Source: Streptomyces avicenniae
GTDB taxonomy: Bacteria; Actinomycetota; Actinomycetes; Streptomycetales; Streptomycetaceae
Assembly (NCBI RefSeq): GCF_000719135.1
Contig: NZ_JOEK01000002.1
Span: 496,001-560,000 of the forward strand
Length of the DNA: 64,000 bases
Reading direction: 5' to 3'
Both the position numbers and the translations under genes were made by a program. Below the pieces are notes generated by a model that saw only the letters and a program-made list of their open reading frames with translations, was not told the origin of the DNA and did not search any database. Below, in pieces: positions 1-9,976 of this stretch; the stretch's first letter is position 1, and each line of letters begins with the position of its first letter.

Positions 1-124
1 TACCGGGACAGACGCAGACCGGGGAGGAAGCGCGCGTGCGTGGGAGACATACGTTCCACTCTCTGCGCGCGGGGCGGGAGGGTCCAGTGGTTTACGGGGC
101 CGATCGGGCGGCGTCGGGCGGATG

Positions 125-140
125 CCGGAATCAATTCCGG
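125..140. promoter_or_regulatory. Perfect 7-2-7 inverted repeat upstream of the SsgA-like gene
   Basis: CCGGAAT, two bases, ATTCCGG forms a perfect inverted repeat about 100 bases before the SsgA-like start. A TAATGA-like hexamer lies about 10 bases downstream. It could be an operator or promoter element; this is inference from symmetry and position only. The rest of positions 1-238 shows no supported gene. Confidence 0.3.
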
Positions 141-238
141 GAAACCGCGTAATGAATCGCCGCACGGCCCCTCTATCTCTTGCGTGCGGGCCGCCGGGCG
201 GGCCGCGAGGACAGCACAGGAGAGAGAGGGCGCATCTC

Positions 239-682
239 ATGCACACCATCATCGAGCGCGAGCTCGACATCGAGCTGGTGCTCTCGGCGGAGCGCAGTGT
301 CCCCGTGCCGGCGCGGCTCGTGTACCGGTCGAACGACCCGTTCGCCGTGCATGTCACCTTCCACATCGGCTCGGACGTGCCGGTGCACTGGACGTTCGCG
401 CGCGACCTGCTGGTCGAGGGGGTGTTCAGGCCGTGCGGGGAGGGCGACGTGCGGGTGTGGCCGAGCGGCCCCGACAGCAGGCGCGTCATCTTCTTCGCGC
501 TGCGCTCACCGGACGGGGACGCGCTGCTGAAGGCCCCGGCGCCGGTCGTCTCCGCCTGGCTGGAGCGGACGCTGCGCGTCGTGCCGCCGGGTGAGGAGAC
601 CGACCAGATCGACGCCGAGGAGTGCCTGTTCGCCCTGCTCACCGCCCGCCCGGCGGACGACGGGGGGGACGGCCGCCCGTGA
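239..682 (+). CDS. SsgA-like sporulation/cell-division protein (SALP)
   Basis: The protein has 147 residues, the normal size for the small SsgA-like proteins confined to morphologically complex actinomycetes, which direct septum placement and peptidoglycan handling during sporulation. The N-terminus (MHTIIERELDIELVLS), the segment VHVTFHIGSDVPVHWTFARD and the block SAWLERTLRVVPPG are typical of the family. The ATG at 239 was preferred over upstream in-frame starts because a purine-rich GGAGAGAGAGG stretch lies just before it and homologues begin here. Which paralogue it is (SsgD- or SsgG-like) cannot be fixed by eye. A terminator hairpin follows about 120 bases downstream, so it looks monocistronic. 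Confidence 0.9.
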   Translation: MHTIIERELDIELVLSAERSVPVPARLVYRSNDPFAVHVTFHIGSDVPVHWTFARDLLVEGVFRPCGEGDVRVWPSGPDSRRVIFFALRSPDGDALLKAPAPVVSAWLERTLRVVPPGEETDQIDAEECLFALLTARPADDGGDGRP

Positions 683-805
683 GCCGCGCGGGCCACCCCG
701 CGCCACCCCGGGGGACGGGGACGCCGCCGCGCCCGCATTCTCCCGGCCGTGGCGGGGCGTGAAGCCGTCGGGCCGGGGCATCATCAAGGAACCACCCCCC
801 AAGAG

Positions 806-840
806 CCGCCCCCGCGACCTGCACTCGCGGGGGCGGTTTC
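806..840 (+). terminator. Intrinsic-type hairpin after the SsgA-like gene
   Basis: A perfect 12-bp stem (CCGCCCCCGCGA pairing with TCGCGGGGGCGG, loop CCTGCAC) is followed by TTTC. It sits between the SsgA-like gene and the next plus-strand gene, and the short T run gives the plus-strand orientation. Confidence 0.75.
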
Positions 841-898
841 CGTGCGGGGGCCGGGGGTGTGGCGCAGCGCCCGCGGGCGGCATGACACGGTGCGACGC

Positions 899-1216
899 GT
901 GCCCCGCACCCTCCGGTTCTTCTTCAGCCACGGCGTCCAGGACACCCCGTTGTGGCCCGACGACGTGGACAGCCCGTACGGCTACCCGTGCGATCTGCGG
1001 CGGTTGCCGATCGGCCGGGCGACCAGGACCGAGCTCGCCCGGTTGTGCGAGTGCTACCAGTCGTCCCTGGACGTGGACGATCCCGGCGGCGCGTCCCCGT
1101 GGCCCGAGGAGCGACGGGAGCTGTTCGAACAGCGGGCGGACGCCGCGCTCGTGGCGCTGCGACGCGACCTCGGTGACGGTTGGGTGGTCGTGGACCGGCG
1201 TTCCCGCCACCGCTGA
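899..1216 (+). CDS. Small hypothetical protein
   Basis: This 105-residue protein has actinomycete-like codon use and is rich in Asp, Arg and Trp (VQDTPLWPDDVDSPYGYPCD, then CECYQSSLDVDDPGG, ending GDGWVVVDRRSRHR). It has no signal peptide, membrane segment or motif that I recognise. The GTG at 899 is taken as the start; another GTG three codons upstream (890) is equally possible and neither has a strong ribosome-binding site. It lies after a terminator and converges on the Lon-like protease gene, so it is probably transcribed alone. Function unknown. Confidence 0.6.
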   Translation: MPRTLRFFFSHGVQDTPLWPDDVDSPYGYPCDLRRLPIGRATRTELARLCECYQSSLDVDDPGGASPWPEERRELFEQRADAALVALRRDLGDGWVVVDRRSRHR

Positions 1217-1249
1217 TCCCCGCGGCGGCCGGGCCGTCGGACGGCAGAC

Positions 1250-2086
1250 TCAGCAGGACGGCACGTGGTCACCCGCGGCCAGCGCGCGCAGGCTCTCCAC
1301 GGCGCCGCTCAGCGAGGTCACCGGGATGAGCCGCAGCCCGCCAGGGGCGTCGGCCGTCGCGTCGCCGCACTCGTCGGCCGGGACGAGGAAGACGGTCGCG
1401 CCGTCGCGGCGGGCCGCCTGCGTCTTGAGCGCGACGCCGCCGACCGGCCCCACCGCGCCCTCGGCGTCGATCGTGCCGGTCCCCGCGATCGTGGCGCCGC
1501 CGGTGAGGTCGCCGCCGTCGCCGTCGCCGTCCAGCATCTCCACGATGCCGAGGGAGAAGAGCAGCCCGGCGCTCGGGCCGCCGACGTCCGCGAGGTTCAG
1601 CTCGACGGTGACGTCGTCGGCGTCGCGGTCGAGGAAGGCGAGGGCGGCGGTCACGGCGGCGTTCTGCGAGGCGCGCATCTCGTCGGCGTTGTGCTCACGG
1701 ATCTCGTCCGTCGAGTCGCCCTGCGGGTAGACGGAGTCGCGCGGCAGCACGGCCTGGTCCCCCGCGAAGTAGCCGCGCAGCACGTCGGGGAGGCGCACGG
1801 TGGCGTCGGGTGCGGTGGCCTGGATGGTCGTCAGGCGCAGTTCGCCCTCCGTCTCGCGCACCGGCGCGCCGCTGATCGTGATCACCGGCTCGCCGTCCCG
1901 TTCGCCGAGCACGTCGGTGGTCTCCCCCGGATGGGTGACCGAGAACGGCAGCGGCGCCAGCGCGGCGACGGCCAGCAGCGCCGCGAACAGGGCGGCGCAC
2001 ACGGCGAGCAGCAGCGGACGGCGTGCGCCTGCGGGCCGGGCCGGTGGCGTGGTGGGCGTGGGCGTGGCGGGCGGGGCGGCGGGCAT
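1250..2086 (-). CDS. Membrane-anchored Lon-like (S16) serine protease
   Basis: The protein has 278 residues: a short Pro-rich cytoplasmic tail, one membrane anchor at about residues 24-46, an extracellular region and a C-terminal Lon-type proteolytic domain. The Ser of the Ser-Lys dyad is in GGPSAGLLFSLG (about residue 175) and the Lys is in VGGVALKTQAARRDGA. There is no AAA+ ATPase module, as in the YlbL-like stand-alone Lon proteases of Gram-positives. YlbL proteins usually carry a PDZ domain before the protease; only a short, poorly recognisable spacer is present here. It ends with a Cys residue. It lies 10 bases downstream of the IclR regulator on the same strand, so the two may be co-transcribed. 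Confidence 0.85.
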   Translation of the reverse strand: MPAAPPATPTPTTPPARPAGARRPLLLAVCAALFAALLAVAALAPLPFSVTHPGETTDVLGERDGEPVITISGAPVRETEGELRLTTIQATAPDATVRLPDVLRGYFAGDQAVLPRDSVYPQGDSTDEIREHNADEMRASQNAAVTAALAFLDRDADDVTVELNLADVGGPSAGLLFSLGIVEMLDGDGDGGDLTGGATIAGTGTIDAEGAVGPVGGVALKTQAARRDGATVFLVPADECGDATADAPGGLRLIPVTSLSGAVESLRALAAGDHVPSC

Positions 2087-2096
2087 GGCAGCGAAT

Positions 2097-2741
2097 CTAA
2101 CGCAGGACGGCGGCCACCTCCCGCGCGGCCCGCACCACCCGCGGCCCGACGCCGGGCGGCACCGTCTCGCGCAGCATCACGACGCCGACGCTCCCCTCGA
2201 TCCCGCAGTCGGACGGCAGCGGCGCCGCCGCGGCGGCGGCGCCCGCGGCGGACAGCGCGCGGGTGAGGACGAAGCCGTCCTCGTCGTCGATGTCCTTGCA
2301 GCGCCCGGTGAGGATCGCCTGCCCCGCCGCGCCCCGGTCCAGCGGCTCGCGGAACCCCGTGCGGTAGGCGACGTGGTAGCCCGCCCTGCTGGGCTCGACG
2401 ACGGCCACGGTCAGCGCGTCCTGCCCGTCGGGGACGGTCAGGTGGGCCGTGGCGCCGACGTCCTCGGCGAGCGAGCGCAGGGCGGGCAGCGCCGCCTCGC
2501 GCACCAGCGGGTGCACCTGGCGGCCGAGGCCGAGCACGCCGACGCCGACACGGGCGCGCCCGGTGGCGTCCCGCCGGACCAGCGCGTGCTGTTCGAGCGT
2601 GGTCAGCAGCCGGTAGACGACGGTGCGGTTCACCCCGAGGCGGCGGGCCAGCTCGGTGACGGTGAGCCCTTGGTCGGTGTCGGCCAGGAGCTTCAGGACA
2701 CGCAGTCCCCGGTCGAGTGTCTGAGAGGTCTCCGCGGTCAA
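2097..2741 (-). CDS. IclR-family transcriptional regulator
   Basis: This 214-residue protein has an N-terminal winged helix-turn-helix (RGLRVLKLLADTDQGLTVTELARRLGVNRTVVYRLLTTLEQHALV, described by its key elements LTVTELARRLGVNRTVVYRL) and a C-terminal ligand-binding domain with the IclR signature DRGAAGQAILTG. The effector is unknown. A TTG start at 2741 is chosen because AAGGGGG precedes it by five bases and the residues that follow (TAETSQTLDRGLRVLKLL) are where IclR proteins of this type begin. An open frame runs to 2945, but the extra residues look unlike coding sequence. It is immediately upstream of the Lon-like protease gene. Confidence 0.85.
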   Translation of the reverse strand: MTAETSQTLDRGLRVLKLLADTDQGLTVTELARRLGVNRTVVYRLLTTLEQHALVRRDATGRARVGVGVLGLGRQVHPLVREAALPALRSLAEDVGATAHLTVPDGQDALTVAVVEPSRAGYHVAYRTGFREPLDRGAAGQAILTGRCKDIDDEDGFVLTRALSAAGAAAAAAPLPSDCGIEGSVGVVMLRETVPPGVGPRVVRAAREVAAVLR

Positions 2742-2978
2742 CGGGGCCCCCTTCGGTGAGGTGCGCGCTGCCGGTCCCGTGGGCGGCGAGCACGGGTTCC
2801 TGACATGACGGACGTCGAACAGTGCGGAGGCCGACGCCGTCCGGGGCCACTCTGCCACCGGGCGGACGGGCGTTCGGAAACTATCGCCGTGTTCCGATTG
2901 CCGGAAGGGGGCGTCCACCATGCGAGCGCGCGCCGGGAACCGCACGGGCGGCGGCGCCGCGCCGTGCCGTCCGGCGGC

Positions 2979-4781
2979 TCAGCGCATCCGGGTGGCCCAC
3001 TCCCTGACCTTGGCGACGCGCTGCCGCAGCTGCCCCGCCGTCGCCTCGGCGCTCGGCGGGCCGCCGCACGTCCTGCGCAGCTCGGTGTGGATCGCGCCGT
3101 GCGGCTTGCCGGACTGGTGGGCGTAGGCGCCGACGAGCGAGTTCAGCTCGCGCCGCAGCTCCATCAGCTCCTTGTGCGTGACGACGGGCCGCCGCTCGGC
3201 GGGCAGCTCGACGAGGTCGGCCTCCGCGTCCGGCTTGCGGCGGCTGTGGGCGATCTGCCGGGCCTGCCGCCGCTGGAGGAGCATCTGGACCTGGTCGGGT
3301 TCGAGCAGGCCAGGGATGCCGAGGTAGTCCTGCTCCTCCTCGCTGCCCGGGTGCGCCTGCATGCCGAACTCGGCGCCGTCGTACATGACACGGTCGAAGA
3401 CCGCGTCCGACTCCAGTGCCTCGAAGGGCAGTTGGTCCTGCTCGCCGTCCGGCTCGTCCTTCTCGCGCTCGGCGTCGCGCAGGAGGGCGTCCTCCTCGGC
3501 GTACGGGTCCTCCTCCGTGGTCCTCTTCGGCTTGTCGAGGACGTGGTCGCGCTCGACCTCCAGCTCGTGCGCGAAACCGAGGAGCGTGGGGATGGTCGGC
3601 AGGAACACCGAGGCCGTCTCGCCCCGGCGCCGTGAGCGGACGAAGCGGCCCACCGCCTGGGCGAAGAACAGCGGCGTCGAGATCGTCGTCGCGTACACGC
3701 CGACCGCGAGGCGCGGCACGTCCACGCCCTCGGACACCATGCGGACGGCGACCATCCACCGCTCGTCCGACGCGCGGAACTCCTCGATGCGCCCCGAGGC
3801 GCCCGCGTCGTCGGACAGGACGACGGTCGGCGCGCTCCCCGTGATCCCGCGCAGCAGCTTGGCGTACGCGCGCGCGGACTCCTGGTCGGCGGCGATGACG
3901 AGACCGCCCGCGTCGTGGATCGAGCGGCGCACCTCGCTCAGCCGCCGGTCGGCGGCGCCGAGGACGGCGGGCATCCAGTCGCCCTTGGGGTCGAGCGCCG
4001 TGCGCCACGCCTGGGACGTCGCGTCCTTCGTCATCGGCTCGCCGAGCCGCGCGGCGATCTCGTCGCCCGCCTTGGTGCGCCAGCGCATGCTGCCGCTGTA
4101 CGACAGGAAGATGACGGGCCGCACGACGCCGTCGCCGAGCGCGCTGCCGTACCCGTACGTGTAGTCGGCGACGGAACGGCGGATGCCGTCGTTGCCCTCG
4201 GCGTAGGCGACGAACGGGATCGGGTTGGTGTCCGAGCGGAACGGGGTGCCGGTGAGGGCGAGCCGCCGCGTCGCGGGCTCGAACGCCTCCAGGCACGCCT
4301 CGCCCCAGGACCGCGAGTCGCCCGCGTGGTGGATCTCGTCCAGGATCACCAGGGACTTGCGCTGCTCGCTGCGGTTGCGGTGCAGCATCGGCCGCACGCC
4401 GACGCCCGCGTACGTCACCGCCACGCCGTGGTACTCGCGGCCCACCGGCCCGGCGCTGTAGCCGGGGTCGAGCCTGATCCCTATCCGCGCCGCCGCCTCG
4501 GCCCACTGGCTCTTCAGGTGCTCGGTGGGCGCGACGACGGTCACCTGCTGCACGACGTGGTGGTGCAGCAGCCAGGACGCGAGGGTGAGCGCGAACGTCG
4601 TCTTGCCCGCGCCGGGTGTGGCGACGGCGAGGAAGTCCCGCGGCTGGAGCCGCAGGTACTCCCCCATGGCCGCCTCCTGCCAGGCGCGCAGCTTTCCCGC
4701 CGTGCCCCAGGGGGCGCGGCCGGGGAAGGCGGGCGAGAGGTGGTGGGACGACGAGGTGGGGGACGATGCTGTGCTGGTCAC
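2979..4781 (-). CDS. SF2 DEAD/DEAH-box helicase
   Basis: This is a 600-residue superfamily 2 helicase. Walker A is ATPGAGKTTFALTLASWLL near residue 60, the DEIH box is VILDEIHHAG, motif III is LALTGTPFRSD, and the helicase C-terminal domain carries MVSEGVDVPRLAVGVYATTI and QAVGRFVRSRR. The C-terminus holds an acidic, charged stretch and then a basic region ending in ECG-free helices (GQLRQRVAKVREWATRMR). The layout resembles XPB/RecG-like restriction-type SF2 enzymes conserved in Streptomyces. Its substrate is not known. The GTG at 4781 is favoured, with GGAG just upstream; the frame stays open to 4898 but the added segment is Arg/Pro/Ser-rich and unlike homologues. Confidence 0.9.
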   Translation of the reverse strand: MTSTASSPTSSSHHLSPAFPGRAPWGTAGKLRAWQEAAMGEYLRLQPRDFLAVATPGAGKTTFALTLASWLLHHHVVQQVTVVAPTEHLKSQWAEAAARIGIRLDPGYSAGPVGREYHGVAVTYAGVGVRPMLHRNRSEQRKSLVILDEIHHAGDSRSWGEACLEAFEPATRRLALTGTPFRSDTNPIPFVAYAEGNDGIRRSVADYTYGYGSALGDGVVRPVIFLSYSGSMRWRTKAGDEIAARLGEPMTKDATSQAWRTALDPKGDWMPAVLGAADRRLSEVRRSIHDAGGLVIAADQESARAYAKLLRGITGSAPTVVLSDDAGASGRIEEFRASDERWMVAVRMVSEGVDVPRLAVGVYATTISTPLFFAQAVGRFVRSRRRGETASVFLPTIPTLLGFAHELEVERDHVLDKPKRTTEEDPYAEEDALLRDAEREKDEPDGEQDQLPFEALESDAVFDRVMYDGAEFGMQAHPGSEEEQDYLGIPGLLEPDQVQMLLQRRQARQIAHSRRKPDAEADLVELPAERRPVVTHKELMELRRELNSLVGAYAHQSGKPHGAIHTELRRTCGGPPSAEATAGQLRQRVAKVREWATRMR

Positions 4782-4920
4782 GGTCTCCACGGTGCGGGGG
4801 TCGGCGGCGGCTGGGGACCGCGACAGCCTAACCGAGCCGGGACGCGCTCCCCGGCGGGCGGGCGACGGTGTGGAGAACGCCACACCACCGCCCGTCAACG
4901 GACCCGCGCGGCCCCCGCGT

Positions 4921-6447
4921 TCACGCCCCCGCGCCCCGCTCGCGCGGCTCCAGGCGCCGCGCCACGGCGACGCTCGTCAGCGCCGCGACCGCCGTCAGCG
5001 CGTAGACGGCGACGAACGCCCCCGCGCCCACCGCGCCCTCCAGCGCCCCGCCGTGCGAGGCGGCCGGGGTGTCGCCGCCGAGCGCGGCGAACGCGCTGCC
5101 GACCAGGGTGAGCATCACGACGTTCCCCAGGCTGTCGCAGACCTGGAGCGAGGCGACGTTCCCGCCCGCCTCCCCCGGGGCCGACAGCCGCAGCACCAGG
5201 ACGCCGAGCGTCGTCACCACCAGGCCCATGCCGAACCCGGCGAACCCGAGTGTCACCACGGGCAGCCACACCGGCACGGCGTCCAGCAGCACCAGCGGCG
5301 TCGTCACGACGCCCAGCGTCAGCAGCAGCGTGCCGATCCGCACCAGCCGCGCGCGGTGCCCCTCGGCCCAGGGCCGCGACTGCGTCCAGGAGCCGATCGC
5401 CCACAGCCCGCCTGACGCGGCGAGCGTCAACCCGGCCTCGGTGTACGACAGTCCGCGCTGCGTCACCAGCATGAGCGGCAGGAAGGTCTCCGTCGCCAGG
5501 TAGGCGGCGGAGATCAGGCCCCTGGTGACGATCACGGAGGGCAGCCCCCGGCGGAAGAGGAACGTGCCGGACGGCAGCAGCCTGGTCGCGGCGGGAACCA
5601 TCAGCCCGAGCCCGGCCAGCACGGGGATCAGCGCCAGGAGGTCGAGCCGCTGCCCGCCGTACTGGAGCAGCCCCGCGCCGAGCGCCACGAGCAGCGCGAG
5701 CCGCAGCCGGCGCCCGTCGAACCGGTCCGCGCCGCCGCCCTCGGGCGGCCCCGCCGCCTGCCGCCGCAGCGCGGGCACGAGCACGGCGAGCGGCAGCACG
5801 ACCAGGGCCGTGATCCCGAGGAACACCCAGCGCCAGCTGAACTGTTCCGTCACCGTCCCGGCGATGACCGGGCCGACCAGCGAGGGCACCACCCACGCCG
5901 CCGAGAACGCCGCCAGCGCCGACGCCCGCAGCCGCTCGGGGTACGCCCTGCCCACCGCCACGTACAGCGCGACGATGACGAGGCCGCCGCCTATCCCCTG
6001 CGCCGCCCGCCCCAGCACGAACGCCCACATCGTCTGCGCCGCGCCGGACAGCAGCAGCCCGGCGGAGAACGCGGCGATGCCCGCGAGCACCGGGCCGACC
6101 GGCCCGCGCCGGTCGCACCACTGCCCGGAGAAGGACATGCCCAGCAGGCTCGTCGTGAAGAAGGCGGAGAACGCGAAGGCGTACAGCGACAGGCCGTCCA
6201 GCGCGTCGGCCGCGGCGGGCATGGCCGTGCCGACGGCCATCGCCTCGAAGGCGATCAGCAGGATGACGCTGACGCAGCCCAGCGTGAGCGCCCGGTACCG
6301 CGCGCTCAGCACCCCGTCCCCGGCGTCGGCGGCCTCCGCGGGGGAGGCGGGCGGCACGTCCGCGCCGGGGCCGTCGGGGACCGTACGGGCGGCGTGGCGC
6401 GCCTGCTCACCGGCGTCGTCGCCGGTCTGGGTGTCCTGCATGGTCAC
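4921..6447 (-). CDS. MFS drug-exporter-type transporter
   Basis: The protein has about 508 residues with at least 12 hydrophobic segments after a soluble, acidic N-terminal tail of about 45 residues. Features of the DHA2/EmrB-QacA-like group are the first-helix region VILLIAFEAMAVGTAMPAA, the loop motif GQWCDRRGPVGPVLAG after helix 2, and RAAQGIGGGLVIVALYVAVGRAY in the helix 4-5 region. The expected role is proton-driven efflux; the substrate cannot be predicted. The start could be the GTG at 6447 or the ATG at 6441; neither has a convincing Shine-Dalgarno sequence. It sits between the helicase gene and the terminator of the molybdenum hydroxylase operon, so it is likely its own unit. Confidence 0.85.
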   Translation of the reverse strand: MTMQDTQTGDDAGEQARHAARTVPDGPGADVPPASPAEAADAGDGVLSARYRALTLGCVSVILLIAFEAMAVGTAMPAAADALDGLSLYAFAFSAFFTTSLLGMSFSGQWCDRRGPVGPVLAGIAAFSAGLLLSGAAQTMWAFVLGRAAQGIGGGLVIVALYVAVGRAYPERLRASALAAFSAAWVVPSLVGPVIAGTVTEQFSWRWVFLGITALVVLPLAVLVPALRRQAAGPPEGGGADRFDGRRLRLALLVALGAGLLQYGGQRLDLLALIPVLAGLGLMVPAATRLLPSGTFLFRRGLPSVIVTRGLISAAYLATETFLPLMLVTQRGLSYTEAGLTLAASGGLWAIGSWTQSRPWAEGHRARLVRIGTLLLTLGVVTTPLVLLDAVPVWLPVVTLGFAGFGMGLVVTTLGVLVLRLSAPGEAGGNVASLQVCDSLGNVVMLTLVGSAFAALGGDTPAASHGGALEGAVGAGAFVAVYALTAVAALTSVAVARRLEPRERGAGA

Positions 6448-6480
6448 ACGGTAAGGAGCGGACCGGCCCGCTGCCTATGG

Positions 6481-6510
6481 ACCGTGGGGTGAGAGCCCTC
6501 ACCCCACGGT
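6481..6510 (-). terminator. 13-bp hairpin ending the molybdenum hydroxylase operon
   Basis: ACCGTGGGGTGAG and CTCACCCCACGGT form a perfect 13-bp stem with a four-base loop. It lies nine bases beyond the stop codon of the Mo subunit gene, where an intrinsic terminator for that operon is expected. Confidence 0.75.
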
Positions 6511-6518
6511 CCTACGCC

Positions 6519-8852
6519 TCACGCCCCGCCGACGGCGCTCTGCGGCCGGATCGGCAGCCGGTTCACCGGCCGCCCGGTGGCCGCCCGCACCGCCGCGGCG
6601 ACCGCCGCGGGCGACACGACCAGCGGCACGGCGCTCGCCGCCTTCGCCCCGAACGGCGCGACGACGTCCCGCTCCTCCAGCAGCGCCACGATCCGCACGT
6701 CCGGCGCGTCCAGCGCGGTCGGCAGCGGATAGCCCGCCAGGTCGGGGCGGCGCACCACGCCGCGCACGACGCGCAGGTGCTCGGTCAGCGCCGCGCCGAC
6801 GCCCTGCACGACCCCCGCCTCGATCCGCGCCCGCAGCTGACGCGGGTTCAGCACCCGCCCGACGTCCTGCGCGATCGCCATCTCGACGACGCGGACGGCC
6901 CCCAGCTCGACATCGACATCGACCACCGCGCGTACCGCCGCGAAGGCCAGCCCGACGAACGCGTCGCCCTGCCCGGCCCCGTCCAGCGGCTCGGTCGGAT
7001 GCGGGCGGCACTGCGCCGTCGCCCACAGCTCCTTGCCCTCAAGCGCCTCCGCGACCGTCGTGCTGAGCACGCCGTCGTAGGAGGTGATCTTCCCGTCCGT
7101 GATGCTCAGCAGCTCGGCCGACATCCCGAACGTCGCGGCCAGCGGCTGGAGGAGCTGGGTGCGCACCATCTTCGCCGCGCGCTCCACGGCGCCGCCCGAC
7201 ACCCACGTGTGCCGCCCGTGCCCGCCGGGCCCCGCAGGGGGCAGGTCGGTGTCCACGGGCGCGACGTGCACCTCGTCGATGCCCAGCACGTCCTGCACGA
7301 TCTGCCGCGCCAGCGTCGCGAAGCCCTGCCCCGTCTCGACGGCCGCGCACAGCACGGTCGCGACGGTGCCCTCGACCTTGACCGTGGCCGTGGCCACCTC
7401 GTCGGTGCCCTCGGCACCGAGCATGTGCACCATGCCCAGGGCATATCCGACGCCACGGCGAACGGCCCCCGGGTCGCCCGCGCCGTCGGGCCCGCCGGGC
7501 AGCAGCCAGTCCTCGACCGGCCCGTCCTTCGGCAGCGCGGGCATCGGCGCCTCACGGACCGCGGCCAGCAGCTCGGCCACCGGCGCGGGGCACGTGACGG
7601 CCTGGCCGGTGGGCAGCGTGTCCCCTGTGGCCATGACGTTGCGGGCGCGCAGCTCGGCAGGATCGACGCCGAGCCGGGCCGCCAGCTTGTCCATCTGCCC
7701 CTCGTACGCGGCGCACACCTGGAGGGCGCCCTCGCCGCGCAGGTAGCCGGACGGCGGGTTGTTCGTGCGCACGGCCCAGCCGTCGATGACGGCGTTCGGC
7801 ACGACGTACGGGCCCGCGGCGAACGACACGGCGGCGGCGAGCACCTCGGCGGAGTCGTCGGCGTAGGCGCCCGCGTCCATCAGGAGCTGCGCCTCGACCT
7901 TGACGAGCTTGCCCTCGCGGTCGGCGTGGTGCCAGTAGCGCAGCAGCGTGGGGTGCCGGTGCGCGTGCCCGAGGAAGGACTCCTCGCGCGTCGCGGCCAG
8001 TTTGACGGGCGAGCCGGTGCGGACGGCGAGCAGCGCCAGGGGCAGCTGGAAGCCCAGGTCCTCGCGGTCGCCGAGCGCGCCGGGCACGCCGGTGACGCAG
8101 ATCTTGACCTGCTCGGCGGCCAGCCCGAGGCAGGCGGCGAGCCGGTCGCGGTCGGTGTGCGGGTCGGTCGAGGCGATGTACAGCTCGACGCCGCCGTCGG
8201 GGCGCGGCACGGCGAGCCCGGACTCGACGCCGACCGGCGCCGGGTCCTGCCGTCCCACCCGGTACAGGCCCTCGACGACGACCTCGCCGGTGACCGCCGG
8301 GTCGCCGTGGCGCAGCGGGATGTGCCTCACGAGGTTGCCGTCCGGGTGGAGGGGCGGCGCCTCGAAGGACTTCTCCGGGTCGGTGACGGCGTCCTGGACC
8401 TCGTACTCGACCACGATCGCGGCGGCGGCGAGCCGTGCCGTCTCCGGGTGGTCGGCGGCGACGGCGGCGACCGGCTCCCCGTGGTAGCGCACCACCTCGG
8501 AGGCGAACGCGGGCCGGTCGGGGACGGCGCGGCCGAGCCCGCCTGGCCCGGTGGCGTCCTCGTGCGTGACGACGGCGCGCACGCCGGGCATCGCGGCGGC
8601 CTGGGCGGTGTCGATGCGCCTGATCCTGGCGTGCGGGTGCGGCGAGCGGAGCACGGCGGCCCACAGCAGGCCCTCGGCCCACAGGTCGGCGGTGTAGGGG
8701 TAGGTGCCGAGCGCCTTGGCCTGCGCGTCGGCGGGGGGCAGCGACGTGCCGAGGCCGTGCGCGGGCGCGTCCGCGGGCCTCTCGACCGGCGGGGTGGCCA
8801 GGGCCGGGGTCACGGTGATGGCGGCGGCGGTGTCGGCGGCCCGGTCAGTCAT
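6519..8852 (-). CDS. Xanthine dehydrogenase-family molybdopterin-binding subunit
   Basis: This 777-residue protein is the large subunit of a CoxL/XdhB-type molybdenum hydroxylase. The first domain (LRSPHPHARIRRIDTAQAAAMPGV) is the a/b hammerhead; later blocks (GHAHRHPTLLRYWHHA, DAGAYADDSAEVL, VETGQGFATLARQIV, QDVGRVLNPRQLRARIEAG) match the molybdopterin-binding domains. The C-terminal block that normally reads GAKGVGE, holding the catalytic Glu of xanthine oxidase-family enzymes, here reads GAKAASA. That Glu is therefore absent, so the substrate or chemistry may be unusual. It is the last gene of the FAD, Fe-S, Mo operon. The start has a good site (GAAAGGG, seven bases before ATG). Confidence 0.9.
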   Translation of the reverse strand: MTDRAADTAAAITVTPALATPPVERPADAPAHGLGTSLPPADAQAKALGTYPYTADLWAEGLLWAAVLRSPHPHARIRRIDTAQAAAMPGVRAVVTHEDATGPGGLGRAVPDRPAFASEVVRYHGEPVAAVAADHPETARLAAAAIVVEYEVQDAVTDPEKSFEAPPLHPDGNLVRHIPLRHGDPAVTGEVVVEGLYRVGRQDPAPVGVESGLAVPRPDGGVELYIASTDPHTDRDRLAACLGLAAEQVKICVTGVPGALGDREDLGFQLPLALLAVRTGSPVKLAATREESFLGHAHRHPTLLRYWHHADREGKLVKVEAQLLMDAGAYADDSAEVLAAAVSFAAGPYVVPNAVIDGWAVRTNNPPSGYLRGEGALQVCAAYEGQMDKLAARLGVDPAELRARNVMATGDTLPTGQAVTCPAPVAELLAAVREAPMPALPKDGPVEDWLLPGGPDGAGDPGAVRRGVGYALGMVHMLGAEGTDEVATATVKVEGTVATVLCAAVETGQGFATLARQIVQDVLGIDEVHVAPVDTDLPPAGPGGHGRHTWVSGGAVERAAKMVRTQLLQPLAATFGMSAELLSITDGKITSYDGVLSTTVAEALEGKELWATAQCRPHPTEPLDGAGQGDAFVGLAFAAVRAVVDVDVELGAVRVVEMAIAQDVGRVLNPRQLRARIEAGVVQGVGAALTEHLRVVRGVVRRPDLAGYPLPTALDAPDVRIVALLEERDVVAPFGAKAASAVPLVVSPAAVAAAVRAATGRPVNRLPIRPQSAVGGA

Positions 8853-8917
8853 GGCGTAGCCCTTTCATCCCCTTCAACCCCTCCGGCCCTCTCCGGTCCC
8901 CACGGGACGGGGGGCGC

Positions 8918-9972
<1,055 letters not shown>

Positions 9973-9976
<4 letters not shown>

